Source: Acidobacteriota bacterium
GTDB lineage: Bacteria; Acidobacteriota; Thermoanaerobaculia; Gp7-AA8
NCBI GenBank assembly: GCA_021325515.1
Contig: JAJPHC010000013.1
Span: 64,001-128,000 of the forward strand
Direction of reading: 5' to 3'
DNA length: 64,000 nt
The position numbers and the translations under genes are program-made. Under the pieces are notes generated by a model, which was not told the origin of the DNA, did no database searches, and saw only the letters and a list, made by a program, of their open reading frames with translations. This document shows, piece by piece, positions 44,517 to 55,299 of the stretch (within the stretch, counting starts at the first letter, position 1; each line of letters starts with the position of its first letter).

Positions 44517-45133
44517 AGTGGGTCGTCATCGGGGCTCATCTCCTGCGCGACGACATCGAATCGCCGGCGGAGCCGATCGCCGCGGGTGAGCTCTTTCTCT
44601 CCGGACTCGCGATTCCCGACGAACAGCCGGCCGGAGACCGCGAGCTGTTGCTGCGCGTTGCCCGCCTGCGCGCGGCGCTGCTCGATCGCGCGACGTTCAT
44701 CGCGATCCGCTATGGATTCGTGATCACGTCGCGCGACGAGGTGGCGGCGAAGTGCGCGCCCCATTTCGCGCGCTGGCGCGAGCTGCTCGAGAAGCACCGG
44801 GGACAGGTGGAGATGACGATGAAGGTCGTTGCCACTACGCACGCCGAAACGCCGCAGCGGCAGAACTTCACGAGCGGCGCGGAGTACCTCAGGGCGCTCC
44901 ATGCTGCGACGAAGGCGGTGACGATCGATCCGTCGTTTCGCGAGGAGGCGGAGCGTCTGCTCGCGGACGGGCGGTGGCTGCACCGCGACAACCAGTCGCT
45001 GGAGCTCGCGGCGCTCGTTGCGCGCGACGACGTCGAGAAAGTGAAGCACAACGGGATCGCGCTCAAGGAACGATTTCCCCAGGTCGCGTTCCTGCTGTCG
45101 GGGCCATGGCCTCTGGAGGTCTTCGGTGAGTGA
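44513..45133 (+). CDS. gvpF: Gas-vesicle protein GvpL/GvpF, third paralogue
   Basis: A 206-residue, shorter GvpL/F-family protein; recognisable by ATFIAIRYGFVITSRDE and the C-terminal VAFLLSGPWPLEVFGE. The N-terminal ferredoxin-like part is reduced compared with the other two. Overlaps on both sides (ATGA with the short GvpA-type gene, 8 bp with gvpK). Confidence 0.82.
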   Translation: MKWVVIGAHLLRDDIESPAEPIAAGELFLSGLAIPDEQPAGDRELLLRVARLRAALLDRATFIAIRYGFVITSRDEVAAKCAPHFARWRELLEKHRGQVEMTMKVVATTHAETPQRQNFTSGAEYLRALHAATKAVTIDPSFREEAERLLADGRWLHRDNQSLELAALVARDDVEKVKHNGIALKERFPQVAFLLSGPWPLEVFGE

Positions 45134-45464
45134 CCGGATCATCGCCAACGATGCGGAGCGGCTGCGCGAGGAGCTCGCCTTCACGGACACGATGATTCCG
45201 GACCGGATCGCGGCCGATCCGGAAATTGTCGAGAACGGCTTGGCAAAGCTTGTGCTTTCCATCATCGAGCTCATCCGCCGATTGCTCGAAAAGCAGGCGC
45301 TGCGACGCATGGACGCGGGCAATCTGAGCGAGGAGGAGATCGAGCGGCTCGGCGCGGCGCTGATGAAACTCGAAGAAAAGATGAATGAACTGAAGAGCAC
45401 GTTCGGACTATCCGATGCCGACCTCAACCTTAAGCTAGGCCCGGTAAAGATGTTTGAAGAGTGA
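45126..45464 (+). CDS. gvpK: Gas-vesicle protein GvpK
   Basis: A 112-residue helical accessory protein. GLAKLVLSIIELIRRLLEKQ, ALRRMDAGNLSEEEIERLG and the end LNLKLGPV are GvpK signatures. Start is GTG 45126 overlapping the previous stop. The last codon and stop (GAG TGA) form the first unit of the GAGTGAC array downstream. Confidence 0.9.
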   Translation: MSDRIIANDAERLREELAFTDTMIPDRIAADPEIVENGLAKLVLSIIELIRRLLEKQALRRMDAGNLSEEEIERLGAALMKLEEKMNELKSTFGLSDADLNLKLGPVKMFEE

Positions 45465-45556
45465 CGAGTGACGAGTGACGAGTGACGAGTGAAGGGTAAA
45501 AGGGAGTCACTCATCACTGATTACTCGTCACTGATCACTAGTCACTCGTCACTGCA
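45459..45556. repeat. Heptanucleotide inverted array (unit GAGTGAC) at the gvpK stop
   Basis: Five tandem units GAGTGAC/GAGTGAA start inside gvpK (45459), are followed by a centre AGGGTAAAAGG, then by inverted, slightly irregular units (AGTCACTCATCACTG, ACTCGTCACTG, AGTCACTCGTCACTG). About 20 bp then remain before the gvpJ ATG. It divides the cluster into accessory genes and the two larger GvpA-family genes. Confidence 0.88.
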
Positions 45557-45577
45557 CTTAAGGTATTCTTTCGCGCC

Positions 45578-45910
45578 ATGCCGATCGAGCAACGACAGCC
45601 GCAGGGTCTCGTCGATATTCTCGACAAGATCCTCGACAAGGGCCTCGTAGTCGCGGGCGACATCAAGGTCTCTCTTGCGAACGTAGAGCTGCTGACGATT
45701 CAGCTTCGGCTCGTGATCTGCTCGATCGATAAGGCGGAGGCGATCGGGATCAACTGGTGGCGCGCCGACCGCTTCTATTCGAGCGACGCGCGCGCGCTCC
45801 CGCCCGCGGAGGAGTACGACTCGCTCAAGGCCCGCATCGCAGAACTGGAAATGAAGCTCAATGAACACGCGCCTGCTTCCGGCAAGGCGCCAGAGAGGAA
45901 AGGCAGGTAG
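45578..45910 (+). CDS. gvpJ: Gas-vesicle structural-family protein GvpJ
   Basis: A 110-residue minor GvpA-family protein. GLVDILDKILDKGLVVAGDIKVSL, then LLTIQLRLVICSIDKAEAIGINWW is the GvpJ form (INWW end of the conserved domain), followed by a ~45-residue charged tail. It is thought to help begin the gas-vesicle cone tips. It lies after the array and 3 bp before gvpA. Confidence 0.88.
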   Translation: MPIEQRQPQGLVDILDKILDKGLVVAGDIKVSLANVELLTIQLRLVICSIDKAEAIGINWWRADRFYSSDARALPPAEEYDSLKARIAELEMKLNEHAPASGKAPERKGR

Positions 45911-45913
45911 ACC

Positions 45914-46195
45914 ATGGCTGTCGAACGCGCACCAGGCGGCACAAGTCTGATCGACGTACTCGACCGAATTCTCGACAAGGGTATCGTCGTCGACGCGTGG
46001 GTCCGCATCTCCCTCGTCGGTATCGACCTGATCACGGTTGAGGCTCGCGTCGTCATCGCATCGATCGACACGTACCTCAAGTACGCAGAAGCCGTCGGTA
46101 TCACCTCCACCGTCGCCCGCCCGGCCCTTGGACCCGGCGAAGGCGGCACACCGAGCGGCTCGTCATCCGCGCCGTCAGGTGCAGCGAGAGGTTAG
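45914..46195 (+). CDS. gvpA: Major gas-vesicle structural protein GvpA
   Basis: A 93-residue protein. [20 protein letters not shown] followed by [20 protein letters not shown] and [11 protein letters not shown] is nearly the canonical GvpA sequence, which builds the ribbed hydrophobic wall. The tail ([21 protein letters not shown]) is low complexity and atypical. GGCAGGT precedes the ATG. It is unusual for gvpA to be the last gene rather than the first of a cluster. Confidence 0.93.
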   Translation: MAVERAPGGTSLIDVLDRILDKGIVVDAWVRISLVGIDLITVEARVVIASIDTYLKYAEAVGITSTVARPALGPGEGGTPSGSSSAPSGAARG

Positions 46196-46205
46196 GGAGA
46201 ACTTG

Positions 46206-46249
46206 TGGAGTGCGGACGCCTCGTCCGCACCCCACCAGGTTGTCCTACC
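46206..46249. repeat. Composite of GCGGACG hairpin and GGTTGTCCTAC half element
   Basis: GTGCGGACGCCTCGTCCGCAC is a full hairpin of the GCGGACG family, followed by AGGTTGTCCTAC, one half of the GGACAACC family seen at 2990. The element fills the gap between gvpA and the convergent S9 peptidase gene. Confidence 0.7.
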
Positions 46250-48259
46250 TCACTTCACCCACTGATCCATCCAGTCCAGCACCGTCTGATGCCACAGCTT
46301 CGAATTCTGCGGCTTCAGCACCCAGTGCCCTTCATCGGGGTAGTAGAGCATCTTCGAAGGAATCCCGCGCCGCTGCAGCGCGGTGAAGAGCTCGAAGCCC
46401 TGTGACACCGGCACGCGGAAGTCGAGCTCGCCGTGCACGACCAGCGTCGGCGTCTTGAAGTTCTTCACGTAATTGCTCGGGCTCCACTTCTGATAGAGCT
46501 CGGGGTTGTCCCACGGATTGCCCTTGAACTCCCACTCGGTGAACCAGAGCTCTTCGGTCGTGCCGTACATCGCCGGCAGGTTGTAGACGCCGTCGTGTGA
46601 GACGAGCGCCTTGAAGCGGTCGGTGTGGCCGAGGATCCAGTCGATCATGTAGCCGCCGTAGGAGGCGCCGGCGGCGCCGAGGCGATTGCCGTCGACGTAG
46701 GGAAGGGCGGCGAACTTGTCGACGCCGTTCATGATGTCGGTGTAAGGCTTGCCGCCCCAGTCGCCGGAGACATCCTCGACGAACTTCTGGCCATAGCCCG
46801 TTGAGCCGCGCGGATTCGGCATCAGGATCACGTAGCCGCGCGCCGCCCACATCTGCGGGTTCCAGCGATACGACCAGCCGTCGCCCCACGCGCCCTGCGG
46901 TCCGCCGTGAATGAGCACGATGCCGGGATACTTCTTCGTCGCGTCGAACATCGGCGGCTTCACGATGAGCGCCTGCACGTTCGCCCCTTCGGCGCCCGTG
47001 TACCAGATGTCGCTCGCTTCGCCCATCGCGATGGTCTTCAGCAGCGCATCGTTGTCGTGCGTGATCTGCGTCGCGGCGCCGCCCTTCTTCATCGACCAGA
47101 TGTCATTGGGATGCGAGATCGTCGAGCGATCGAACCAGAGCGTCCTGCCATCTTTGGAGATCGCGATCGCGTCGCACGAGCCGTCGCCGTAGATCTTCTT
47201 CGTTGCTCCGCCGCTGAGCGCCGCTTCGTAGATCGCGGTCTTGCTCTTTTCTGGAGCGGTGAAGTAGATCGATTTCGAATCGGGAGCCCAGGCGAAGAAC
47301 TCGATCCAGTTGTCCACGTCCGCCGCGATGCGCCGCGACTGCGACGTGGCGCGATCCATGATCCACAGCTCCCACAGATCGGATTCGTATCCGCCGCGTG
47401 CCTGCGAGCGCCACGCGATCCATTTGCCGTCGGGCGAATATTTCGGACTCGTGTCCGCACCCTTGCGCGTGGTGATGCGCTGCGCCTCGCCGCCGCTGAC
47501 CGGCACGATGAAGAGATCGGCGTTCGTCGAGACTTCCGGATGATGGTCGGTGTTGCGCGCGTAGACCAGCTCCTTGCCGTCGGGCGAGACGTCGAATTCA
47601 TCGCCGCCGCCGACGGAGAACGGCGGCGCATCGACGGAGCCCGGCGTGAGATCGCGCGCGATCCTGCCGTCCAGCGAGACATAGAGGATGTGCGAGCGCG
47701 TCGCTTCCTGCCACGACTTCCAGTGACGGTAGAGCAGGCCGGTGAGAATGCGCGCCTGCGTCGGCTGCCCGGCTTCCGCCGTCGTCTTGTTCTTGATGCA
47801 GTTCGGATCGACGCCGCACTCGGGATAGATGTCGGAGACGAGCACGAGGCCGGCGCCGTCCGGCGTCCACTTCACGCTGCCTGCGCCGCCCTGCAGATCG
47901 GTGAGCTTCTTCGACGTGCCGGCGGCGACATCGTAGAGCCACACCTGCTTCGCTGCGCTGTCGCGATTCGAAACGTACGCGATCGTCTTTCCATCCGGCG
48001 ACCATGCGGGACCTTCGTCCTGCTTCACGCCGTCAGTGATCTGCTTCGACTCTCCGCCATTCGCGGAGACGAGGAAGATCGCGCTGTGCCTGTAGTTTTT
48101 CGGAAGGTCGACGATCGACGCGTCATACGCGATCCACTTGCCGTCCGGCGAGAGTTGCGGCGCACCAATGCGGTGAATCGAGGCGAGATCGTCGAAGGTG
48201 AGAGGGTGTTGCGCGAGAAGAGGGAATGCGAGGAAAAGCAGGAGAGCTAGTTTTTTCAT
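46250..48259 (-). CDS. S9-family prolyl oligopeptidase-type peptidase, exported
   Basis: A 669-residue enzyme. Signal LALLLFLAFPLLAQ, then a WD40-like propeller (~30-400, repeated LSPDGKWIAY, WSPDGKTIAY, YSPDGKWIAW) and an alpha/beta hydrolase. The nucleophile Ser is in GAAGASYGGYM (~residue 527), Asp in HGELDFRVP (~610) and His in DEGHWVLKP (~643). The start at 48259 has AAGGAG 5 bases upstream; the longer reading (GPIGPMGP-type) is repeat-encoded. Confidence 0.92.
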   Translation of the reverse strand: MKKLALLLFLAFPLLAQHPLTFDDLASIHRIGAPQLSPDGKWIAYDASIVDLPKNYRHSAIFLVSANGGESKQITDGVKQDEGPAWSPDGKTIAYVSNRDSAAKQVWLYDVAAGTSKKLTDLQGGAGSVKWTPDGAGLVLVSDIYPECGVDPNCIKNKTTAEAGQPTQARILTGLLYRHWKSWQEATRSHILYVSLDGRIARDLTPGSVDAPPFSVGGGDEFDVSPDGKELVYARNTDHHPEVSTNADLFIVPVSGGEAQRITTRKGADTSPKYSPDGKWIAWRSQARGGYESDLWELWIMDRATSQSRRIAADVDNWIEFFAWAPDSKSIYFTAPEKSKTAIYEAALSGGATKKIYGDGSCDAIAISKDGRTLWFDRSTISHPNDIWSMKKGGAATQITHDNDALLKTIAMGEASDIWYTGAEGANVQALIVKPPMFDATKKYPGIVLIHGGPQGAWGDGWSYRWNPQMWAARGYVILMPNPRGSTGYGQKFVEDVSGDWGGKPYTDIMNGVDKFAALPYVDGNRLGAAGASYGGYMIDWILGHTDRFKALVSHDGVYNLPAMYGTTEELWFTEWEFKGNPWDNPELYQKWSPSNYVKNFKTPTLVVHGELDFRVPVSQGFELFTALQRRGIPSKMLYYPDEGHWVLKPQNSKLWHQTVLDWMDQWVK

Positions 48260-48273
48260 AAGGCTCCTTAAGG

Positions 48274-48357
48274 GGATGGGACAGATGGGACCTATGGGAC
48301 CTATGGGACCTATAGGCGGACCACCCATTGGTCCCATAGGTCCTATAGGTCCCATTC
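48274..48357. repeat. Nonanucleotide inverted array (unit GGGACCTAT), second locus
   Basis: Left arm GATGGGACAGATGGGACCTA... (48274-48316) with three to four units, centre GGCGGACCACCCATT, right arm of inverted units to 48357. The right arm reaches the TGA of the downstream minus-strand gene. The unit is the same as at 38898-38997, so this sequence has spread or been exchanged between loci. Confidence 0.88.
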
Positions 48358-49915
48358 ATCTGATATACCCCAGCGATTTCAAATTCTCGTAGTACTCCTG
48401 ATCCACTCCATGAGAAGTCACACCCGTCGCGCGATTTCCGTAGCTGCTGATGCGCGAGACTTCGCCGGCGAGCGAATGGCCGGGCATTTCGTTCGATGCG
48501 GGGAATCCAAGCAGTTTGCAGATCGTCGGCGCGATGTCGAAGGCCGATGAGCCTGCCGTGAGCCGGAACGTCGACGCAATCACGGCGTGGCCGGCCTGCT
48601 GGTCGCCCGGCATTCCGACGAGCACCACGTCATAGCCTCGCGATGCGAGCGCGGCGAGCGTGGCATTCACTCCGTCGAGCGCTCGCACCGACTGCGCGAG
48701 TTGCGCCGAGCGGTCGAGCGGCAGGCGATTGAGGATGACGTCGAGCGCCGGCAGGTAGATCGTCACGAACTGCGGATGATCGCGATCGATCGCGGTGATC
48801 ATCCTCCGCGCGGCGATCGCATCGACCGCAAGAGGATCTCCCTTCGCTGCGGCGAAGATCGACTGCTGCGTGATCCCTTCGCTGCTCGTCCACCAGTTGA
48901 CCGCGAGCACGCGCACGCCGCGCTTCGCGAACGACTCCCAGACGAAGTCGCGCCGCCGCACGGCCGGCGGCAGCGGCTCGCGCTGCGCCAGCTTGCGAAT
49001 GGCGAGGTCGGCGTCGGAGATCGATTGCAGGATGTGTGAGCCGCCGAAGAAACGGATTCCCTCGATCGCCCGCACGCCGTGGATCTTCGGCGGCACTCCT
49101 GTGCCGACCGACGCCCAGCGTTCCGCCGTCGATGCCGAGATCATCGGCTGGATCGCCTGCTGCCCGGTGAGTGTGGACGATGAGAGGATCTCCTGCGTCA
49201 GGCCGTCGACGGCGACCAGAGCGACCTTTCGCGAGACCGGCATCGTCACGATCTGCAGCGGCTCGTGTTCGGCGTTGCGCTCCTGGCCGATCCATGCGGG
49301 GACGAGAAGCAGCATGAAGAGCATGACCGCTGCGATCGACATCGGAACGGTGCGCGGCCGCTGATGGATCGCCGGGACGCGCTTTACCTCGTAGATCGAG
49401 AACGAGAGCAACGCGGCGGAGACGACGATCGTCGCAATGAGGAAGAACACGAGCGACAGCGCGATGCCGGCCGCGAGCTCGGGCAAGGAGGGAGGCGTCG
49501 GGAAACGCCACCACCAGTAGCCGATCAGCGCGGTCAGCAGCGCACTGGCGAAGATCGAGATGACGAGCAGGGCGCGTGGCGTATCGATTGCGAGCGCCGG
49601 CCTGAGCTTCAGCACGAGCGCGATGACGACGATGAGTGTGAATACGACGGAAATCCAGGCTGCGCCGTAGATGAGAGCGAGGTCGACGATCTCCAGTGCC
49701 GAGAGCGGATGATTGCGAAAAAGCATCACGGTTGTGAGCGGCAGCACACCGAACAGGGCGATGACTGCGGCAGCCTTGAGGGCAACGATCGCCAGCTCGA
49801 CCCAGAAGGTCCGCGAGCTCCACGGATCCAGCGCGAACCAGCGCTCGATTCCGTGCGAGAGATAGCCCCGCTCGCGGAGCTGCTGACGAAGAGTGTCGAC
49901 GGACGGATCCGGCAC
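48356..49915 (-). CDS. Membrane protein with alkaline-phosphatase/phosphodiesterase-like domain
   Basis: A 519-residue protein. Four hydrophobic segments (near residues 38-62, 75-100, 108-130, 140-170, with a last one near 190) are followed by an extracytoplasmic domain starting RKVALVAVDGLTQEIL, an alkaline-phosphatase-superfamily beginning (metal Asp), with QAIQPMISASTAERWASVGTG and late SSAFDIAPTICKLLGFP. The nucleophile region (QPMISASTAERWAS) fits type I phosphodiesterases loosely. GTG 49915 is the best start; there is no ribosome binding site, and TATAGT ends six bases before it, which would suit a leaderless transcript. Confidence 0.75.
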   Translation of the reverse strand: MPDPSVDTLRQQLRERGYLSHGIERWFALDPWSSRTFWVELAIVALKAAAVIALFGVLPLTTVMLFRNHPLSALEIVDLALIYGAAWISVVFTLIVVIALVLKLRPALAIDTPRALLVISIFASALLTALIGYWWWRFPTPPSLPELAAGIALSLVFFLIATIVVSAALLSFSIYEVKRVPAIHQRPRTVPMSIAAVMLFMLLLVPAWIGQERNAEHEPLQIVTMPVSRKVALVAVDGLTQEILSSSTLTGQQAIQPMISASTAERWASVGTGVPPKIHGVRAIEGIRFFGGSHILQSISDADLAIRKLAQREPLPPAVRRRDFVWESFAKRGVRVLAVNWWTSSEGITQQSIFAAAKGDPLAVDAIAARRMITAIDRDHPQFVTIYLPALDVILNRLPLDRSAQLAQSVRALDGVNATLAALASRGYDVVLVGMPGDQQAGHAVIASTFRLTAGSSAFDIAPTICKLLGFPASNEMPGHSLAGEVSRISSYGNRATGVTSHGVDQEYYENLKSLGYIR

Positions 49916-49987
49916 GCGCGGACTATAAAGTAAGTATTTGGTTTCAAGAATTAACAAAGAGTGACGAAGGTTCTCCCATTGAGCTCC

Positions 49988-50884
49988 ATGGACCCCTCGG
50001 TTTCTACCCCTGATCAAGCTGGGCAACTCATCCCGGGACAAGCGGAAGGCGTGTCGTACACGCCGGCTGCCAAACCGAAGCGGTGGACCTTCCGCCGCCT
50101 CGCCAGCGGAGCTCTGGTCACGATCGGCCTCATCCTCCTCAAGCTGAAAGCGCTCGTGCTGCTCGCGATCGAGCAGGGGCGGCTGCTGCTGGTGAATCCT
50201 TTCGAAGGATTCGGCGCCTGGCAGTTCGCGGTCGCCGGCGGATCGATGCTCGTCACGATCGCCGCTTACGCGCGCCAGTATCGCCTCGGCCTCGTCATTG
50301 GCTTCGTGGTCATCACCGCGATTCATGAGCTCGGACATCTGCTCGTCATCCGAGCCAAAGGCCTGCGCCCCGGCTGGGTGCTGTTCATCCCCTTCCTCGG
50401 CGGCGCGACCACTTCGACCGATCAGCCGCGCAGCGCGTACGACGACGCACAGATCGGCCTCGCCGGTCCGATTGCCGGAACGTTCGCCTCACTCGCGGCC
50501 CTGCAGATCTACAAGTGGACCGGCAACCCGCTCTATCTGCTGATCGCGTTCATCGGCTTTGCGATCAATCTGCTGAACCTGCTGCCGCTCGGGCTGCTCG
50601 ACGGCGGCCGGATCTCCGGCGCAATCACCAAGTGGATGTGGTTGGTGGGCGGAGCCGCTTTGACGTATAAGACCGTCACGCATCCGAATGTGCTGTTGAT
50701 TCTGGTGCTGCTGCTCGCGCTGTTTCAGGTGTATGCCTCGATCATGCGCGAGAAGAGCGAGGAGTTTTATCGGGTCACCGGGGCCCAGCGGGCCGCGGTT
50801 GCCGTGGCGTATTTCTCGCTCGTCATTTTTCTCGGACATCAGGCGTTGCTGACTTTCGATAAACTCGGAACGATCGCGAAATGA
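49988..50884 (+). CDS. M50-family (site-2-like) membrane metalloprotease
   Basis: A 298-residue (from ATG 49988) polytopic protein. The zinc motif HELGH is in ITAIHELGHLLVIRAKG and the third ligand in NLLPLGLLDGGR, both in membrane segments, as in site-2 protease relatives; no PDZ domain is present. Possible role in regulated intramembrane proteolysis is only by family. Residues ~17-25 (GQAEGVSYT) are encoded by a degenerate GGACAAGC repeat. A GTG at 49961 is an alternative start. Confidence 0.85.
   Translation: MDPSVSTPDQAGQLIPGQAEGVSYTPAAKPKRWTFRRLASGALVTIGLILLKLKALVLLAIEQGRLLLVNPFEGFGAWQFAVAGGSMLVTIAAYARQYRLGLVIGFVVITAIHELGHLLVIRAKGLRPGWVLFIPFLGGATTSTDQPRSAYDDAQIGLAGPIAGTFASLAALQIYKWTGNPLYLLIAFIGFAINLLNLLPLGLLDGGRISGAITKWMWLVGGAALTYKTVTHPNVLLILVLLLALFQVYASIMREKSEEFYRVTGAQRAAVAVAYFSLVIFLGHQALLTFDKLGTIAK
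50036..50062. repeat. Degenerate GGACAAGC repeat inside the M50 protease gene
   Basis: This stretch matches the left arm of the lipA palindrome (25288-25314) at 23 of 27 positions and is read in the same frame (GQAEGVSYT against GQAESLSYT). It lies in the poorly conserved cytosolic N-terminus. Confidence 0.65.
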
Positions 50885-51126
50885 ACGTTTTTCGAATTCT
50901 GCCGATCGCGCTCGCGCTCTTCGCGGCGCCTTCGCTCGTCATCCCCAACGTGAGTGAGGGACCGGGACGGGCGGTGGTGCGCGCCGCGGTGCCGCAGGCG
51001 ACGGAGATCGAATTCGAAGAGCCGCAGATCGTCATCAGCGAGCGAACTGCGCCGAAGGTCCGTACGTCGCAGGCGATTCCGACGACGCCCCTCCGCGGCG
51101 CAGTCACCCCTCGCGCCCCCGTGTAG
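50881..51126 (+). CDS. Small secreted protein, unknown function
   Basis: An 81-residue protein with a signal-like N-terminus (ILPIALALFAAPSLV), then an acidic and Thr/Pro-rich chain (EIEFEEPQIVISERTAPKVRT). ATG overlaps the M50 stop (ATGA). PNVSEGPGRA is a peptide often encoded by dispersed repeats, so part of the gene may be repeat-derived. The stop lies at the edge of a palindrome. Confidence 0.55.
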   Translation: MNVFRILPIALALFAAPSLVIPNVSEGPGRAVVRAAVPQATEIEFEEPQIVISERTAPKVRTSQAIPTTPLRGAVTPRAPV

Positions 51127-51172
51127 GACGAGATCTCAGCTCGTCCGGACGATCCGAAAGGTTGTCCTACAC
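51124..51172. repeat. Palindromes upstream of secA (GGACGAG / GGTTGTCC types)
   Basis: GTAGGACGAG-atctcagc-CTCGTCC and the half element AGGTTGTCCTAC lie between the small secreted gene and secA. They belong to the families at 2990-3041 and 25288-25340. Only 26 bp remain before the secA ATG. Confidence 0.65.
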
Positions 51173-51198
51173 CATCAACCGATATTGGGGCTATTGCA

Positions 51199-53922
<2,724 letters not shown>

Positions 53923-53924
53923 TT

Positions 53925-54303
53925 GTGGAGTGCGGACGCCTCGTCCGCACATCGTGACAAAGCACAAGGGAGCCACGGTGTGGTGGGGTGCGGACGTCTC
54001 GTCCGCACATCGTGACAAAGCACAAGGGCACCGCAGTGGGGTGGAGTGCGGACGCCTCGTCCGCACATCGTGACAAAGCACAAGGGCGTCACGGTGGGGT
54101 GGGGTGCGGACGTCTCGTCCGCACATCGTGACAAAGCACGAGGGCACCGCTGCCTCGACGGCAGCGGCGCGCGGACGAGGGCGTCCGCGCCCCACGTCAG
54201 GCAGCTCGCTCGGGATGACGCACATCGTGACAAAGCACAAGGGCACCGCTGCCTCGACGGCAGCGGCTCGCCGACGAGGACGTCCGCGCCCCACGTCAGG
54301 CAG
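53925..54303. repeat. Composite tandem array: four 58-bp units, then two ~95-bp units
   Basis: TGCGGACG hairpins begin at 53931, 53989, 54047 and 54105, exactly 58 bp apart; each unit carries GTGCGGACG-nnnn-CGTCCGCAC, then ATCGTGACAAAGCACAAGG and a variable 15-20 bp. They are followed by two longer units (from ~54141 and ~54239) with CCGCTGCC-tcga-CGGCAGCGG and an inverted GCGCGGACG hairpin plus CCCCACGTCAGGCAGCT. These are the two-hairpin modules of 11236 and 30279 in the other orientation. Confidence 0.9.
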
Positions 54304-54307
54304 CTTT

Positions 54308-55276
54308 TCACCGGGCATCAACGCAGAGAATCTTCTCCAACCGCACCGGCTCCCCCCGCGCAACCCGCTTCCCATCCGCGATGTAATCGACGAACTGCGC
54401 CGGCAATCCTTCCGCGCCGGTCCCGAACTTCGGCCCGTTCTGCAGGTGATAGTGCAGATGAGGCTCGCTGCTGTTGCCGCTGTTTCCGCATCGGCCGATC
54501 AGCATGCCGCGCGTCACCCGGTCGCCAACCTTCGGCACGACGGTGCCGTTGCGAAAATGCGCGAGCACTGAGTACTCGCCATTGCCGTGATCGATCACGA
54601 TGTGATTGCCCGCCGCATGCGCGGGATTCATCTCGCCGGGAACGTTGTCCGCGATGCCGTCGACGGATTCGGTGACGATGCCGGCCGCGGGCGCGTAGAT
54701 CGGTGCGTTCCAGCAGTAGTAATTCGGATTCAGCTTCGCGTCATCGTGATGCGAGACGCCGTCGCGCGTGATCACGAAGTCGTACGCGAAGCGCTGATCG
54801 GCCGCGATCACGTGATAGTTCTGCTCTTTGGTGCGGCCGCCCCAGAAGACCGTCCACTCACCGTCGAAGGGGAGCCGCAGATTCGTCTTCGTCTGGTAAT
54901 CGGCGTATTTCGTAGGTGCGATGACGTTCGCCGGCTTCACGAAGAGGCCGGCGATCTTCTTGTCCGCATCGAAGACGACGCGCACGTCGAACGTCCCCTT
55001 CTCGAACTGCGAAGTCAGATCGAAGATCTCGAATCCGCCTTGTGCGCTGCGATGCACGTCGCCGATCTTCTGAAACGCGCCGGTCTGCGGAAAGATCTGC
55101 TGCTCGAACGTCGACTGCAGCTTCTCCTTCGGCAGCGCCGCGAGCATCTGCGGATTGAAGTTCTGGGCGAGCTCCGCGTACTGCCTGCCGGCGAGTGCGA
55201 AGACGACTTCGCGTGCGCGCTGTTCGAGATTGGCGGCGGAGATGGCTGCCATGATCAGTGCGATGGCGATTCGCAT
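54308..55276 (-). CDS. M23-family metallopeptidase with N-terminal DUF3887-like domain
   Basis: A 322-residue exported protein: short signal (ALIMAAISAA), an N-terminal ~100-residue domain (AREVVFALAGRQYAELAQNF...) like DUF3887, and a LytM/M23 domain (~150-320). Zinc ligands are in NHIVIDHGNGEYSVLAHF and EPHLHYHLQ. It probably trims peptidoglycan cross-links. It is divergent from proC with a 23-bp gap. Confidence 0.88.
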   Translation of the reverse strand: MRIAIALIMAAISAANLEQRAREVVFALAGRQYAELAQNFNPQMLAALPKEKLQSTFEQQIFPQTGAFQKIGDVHRSAQGGFEIFDLTSQFEKGTFDVRVVFDADKKIAGLFVKPANVIAPTKYADYQTKTNLRLPFDGEWTVFWGGRTKEQNYHVIAADQRFAYDFVITRDGVSHHDDAKLNPNYYCWNAPIYAPAAGIVTESVDGIADNVPGEMNPAHAAGNHIVIDHGNGEYSVLAHFRNGTVVPKVGDRVTRGMLIGRCGNSGNSSEPHLHYHLQNGPKFGTGAEGLPAQFVDYIADGKRVARGEPVRLEKILCVDAR

Positions 55277-55299
55277 GAACCGATAATATGCGGGACGAG

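Noticed and set aside
48260-48355. Collagen-like GPIGPMGP leader of the S9 peptidase, and a similar leader at 38.9 kb
   Set aside because: These peptides are translations of the GGGACCTAT array; a ribosome binding site and signal peptide define the start at 48259.
53925-54303. Regularly spaced 58-bp repeats that could look like a CRISPR array
   Set aside because: The repeated part fills most of each unit, the short variable parts are themselves related, hairpins dominate, and no cas gene is near. It is a tandem hairpin module.
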